Source of the DNA: an uncultured Geobacter sp.
GTDB lineage: Bacteria; Desulfobacterota; Desulfuromonadia; Geobacterales; CAIOGM01
Length of the DNA stretch: 64,000 nucleotides
Assembly (NCBI GenBank): GCA_903857795.1
Contig: CAIOGM010000143.1
Coordinates: 1 to 64,000, forward strand
Direction: 5' to 3'
A program made the position numbers and the translations under genes. Each line of letters starts with the position of its first letter. The stretch's first letter is position 1. Below are positions 62,747 through 64,000 of this stretch, in pieces. The notes beneath the pieces are model-generated. The model was not told the origin of the DNA. It saw nothing but the letters and a program-made list of their open reading frames with translations, and did no database searches.

Positions 62747-64000
62747 ATGCTGCACGACAAGATCATCATCAAAGGCGCCTGCGAACACAACTTGAAGTGC
62801 ATCGATGTGGAGATCCCCCGGGATAAGCTGGTGGTCATCACCGGCCTCTCCGGTTCCGGCAAATCTACCCTGGCCTTTGACACCATCTATGCCGAGGGAC
62901 AGCGGCGCTACGTTGAGTCGCTCTCCGCCTATGCCCGACAGTTTCTGGAGCAGATGGAGAAGCCCGATGTGGAGTCCATCGAGGGGCTCTCGCCCGCCAT
63001 CTCCATCGAACAGAAGACCACCAGCAAGAATCCGCGCTCCACCGTTGGCACGGTGACAGAGATCTACGATTATCTCCGCCTCCTCTTCGCCCGGATCGGC
63101 CGGCCAGCCTGTTACCAGTGCGGCAAAGAGATCGCCTCCCAGAGTGTCAGTCAGATGATCGATCAGATCATGGCGCTGCCGATGGGGACCAAGATCATCC
63201 TCCTCTCCCCCATGATCAGGGGACGCAAGGGGGAGTACAAGAAAGAGCTGAACCAACTCCGGAAGGAGGGGTTCGTCCGGGTGGTCATCGATGGCGAGCA
63301 GAAGGAGCTGGCCGAAGAGATCGAACTGGACAAGAAGAAGAAGCACGACATCGACATCGTGGTGGATCGGCTGGTAATAAAGGAGGGGCTGGAGCGGCGG
63401 CTGGCAGACTCTCTGGAGACGGCGCTCCACCATGCCGAAGGGGTCGTGAAGGTGCAGATCCTGGGGGCTAGCCCCATCCCCCTCCCAACCTCCCCCTTGA
63501 AGGGGGAGGAGTCTGTTCTGCCCCCTCCCTTTCAAGGGGAGGGCCGGGGTGGGGATGGGGTACCGACAACCATCCTCTTCTCCCAGAACCTGGCCTGCAT
63601 CGACTGCGGCATCTCGTATCCGGAGATGACCCCCCGAATGTTCTCCTTCAACAACCCCTACGGCGCCTGCCCCGACTGCACCGGTCTGGGGACCCGGATG
63701 TACTTCGACGCCGACCAGGTCGTCCCCAATCCGGAGCTCTCCATCCGCGAGGGGGCCATTGCCCCCTGGGAGAAGCGGCTCTCCGGCTGGTATCACCTGA
63801 CCCTGGAGGCGCTGGGAAAGGCGTACGATTTCGAGATAACTACCCCGTTCAAAGAGCTTCCCGAGCGGGTCAAGTCAGTTATCCTGAAAGGCTCCGGCGG
63901 GGAGAAGGTGGAGTTCTGGTGGGAGGAAGATGGGGGAAAGCGCCATACCTATCAGAAGGAGTTCGAGGGGGTGCTGAATAACCTGGAGCGGCGCTACCGG
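62747..64000 (+). CDS. uvrA: Excinuclease ABC subunit A (partial)
   Basis: 418 codons from the ATG at 62747 (GAGAGG upstream), open at the right edge. UvrA finds DNA damage for nucleotide excision repair as a dimeric ATPase. The first Walker A is at residues 33-40 (GLSGSGKS), then [37 protein letters not shown], and the first zinc-finger cysteines (CYQCG, CIDCG, CPDC). Residues about 243-271 ([20 protein letters not shown] and on) are encoded by a palindromic repeat inserted in frame; the family has only a short link here. Confidence 0.95.
   Translation, partial: MLHDKIIIKGACEHNLKCIDVEIPRDKLVVITGLSGSGKSTLAFDTIYAEGQRRYVESLSAYARQFLEQMEKPDVESIEGLSPAISIEQKTTSKNPRSTVGTVTEIYDYLRLLFARIGRPACYQCGKEIASQSVSQMIDQIMALPMGTKIILLSPMIRGRKGEYKKELNQLRKEGFVRVVIDGEQKELAEEIELDKKKKHDIDIVVDRLVIKEGLERRLADSLETALHHAEGVVKVQILGASPIPLPTSPLKGEESVLPPPFQGEGRGGDGVPTTILFSQNLACIDCGISYPEMTPRMFSFNNPYGACPDCTGLGTRMYFDADQVVPNPELSIREGAIAPWEKRLSGWYHLTLEALGKAYDFEITTPFKELPERVKSVILKGSGGEKVEFWWEEDGGKRHTYQKEFEGVLNNLERRYR
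63474..63560. repeat. Palindromic repeat inserted in uvrA
   Basis: The outer ends CCCCATCCCC and GGGGATGGGG and the inner hairpins CCTCCCCCTTGAAGGGGGAGG-like (63489-63510) and CCCTCCCTTTCAAGGGGAGGG form a nested inverted repeat of 87 bases, a multiple of three. Confidence 0.85.

Overview
The window is GC-rich and gene-dense and looks like the chromosome of a Desulfuromonadales/Geobacteraceae-type bacterium. This is an inference from gene content: nifJ-type pyruvate:ferredoxin oxidoreductase, hopanoid genes hpnN and hpnI, a GEMM riboswitch, many sensor kinases, a DctB/DctD-like sigma-54 circuit, and the orders dnaX-ebfC-recR and yceD-rpmF-plsX-fabHDG-acpP-fabF-rpiB-glyA. No 16S gene is present, so the species cannot be fixed.

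Layout. 1-1044 (-) is the N-terminal part of a secreted surface protein preceded by a GEMM-type riboswitch. 1412-5397 holds argH and two secreted fibronectin-like proteins. 5415-9694 holds a TPR protein, then a Crp/Fnr regulator, a ParA-like ATPase and polyphosphate kinase. 9695-13057 is a decaying accessory patch: a BrnA-like fragment, a truncated KilA-N gene fused by deletion to a frameshifted helicase. 13330-23193 is a sensory block: ATP-grasp protein, PhnD-like binding protein, two hybrid-type sensor kinases, a ROK kinase, an NtrC-type regulator, a sigma-54 promoter with three upstream palindromes, and dctA. 23358-33212 holds a GGDEF/EAL protein, the uvrD-vapC-antitoxin-hisA strand, a U32 peptidase-family protein and a kinase. 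33305-40313 holds tRNA-Ser, SRP RNA, dnaX, ebfC, recR and nifJ. 40314-43570 is a repeat-rich toxin-antitoxin patch. 43593-49830 holds mixed envelope genes, fdhD, an aminotransferase and tatA. 49942-58176 is the fatty-acid cluster plus rpiB and glyA. 58362-62296 is hpnN-hpnI, and uvrA runs off the right edge.

How the parts fit. The strongest candidate for an undescribed system is Crp/Fnr-ParA-Ppk1, where ppk1 overlaps parA by 4 bases and encodes an extra N-terminal segment of about 75-80 residues that could link polyphosphate synthesis to a ParA-like positioning ATPase. A second notable point is dnaX, whose full-length product requires a -1 shift at a run of nine C, with a second, E. coli-like A-AAA-AAG slippery tract further down. 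A third is the number of short palindromic repeats: they fill most gene-free gaps and appear to have entered three coding regions in frame (U32 protein, hpnN, uvrA). Toxin-antitoxin remnants show several stages of decay, including a BrnT toxin stopped by one in-frame UGA where the family has Trp.
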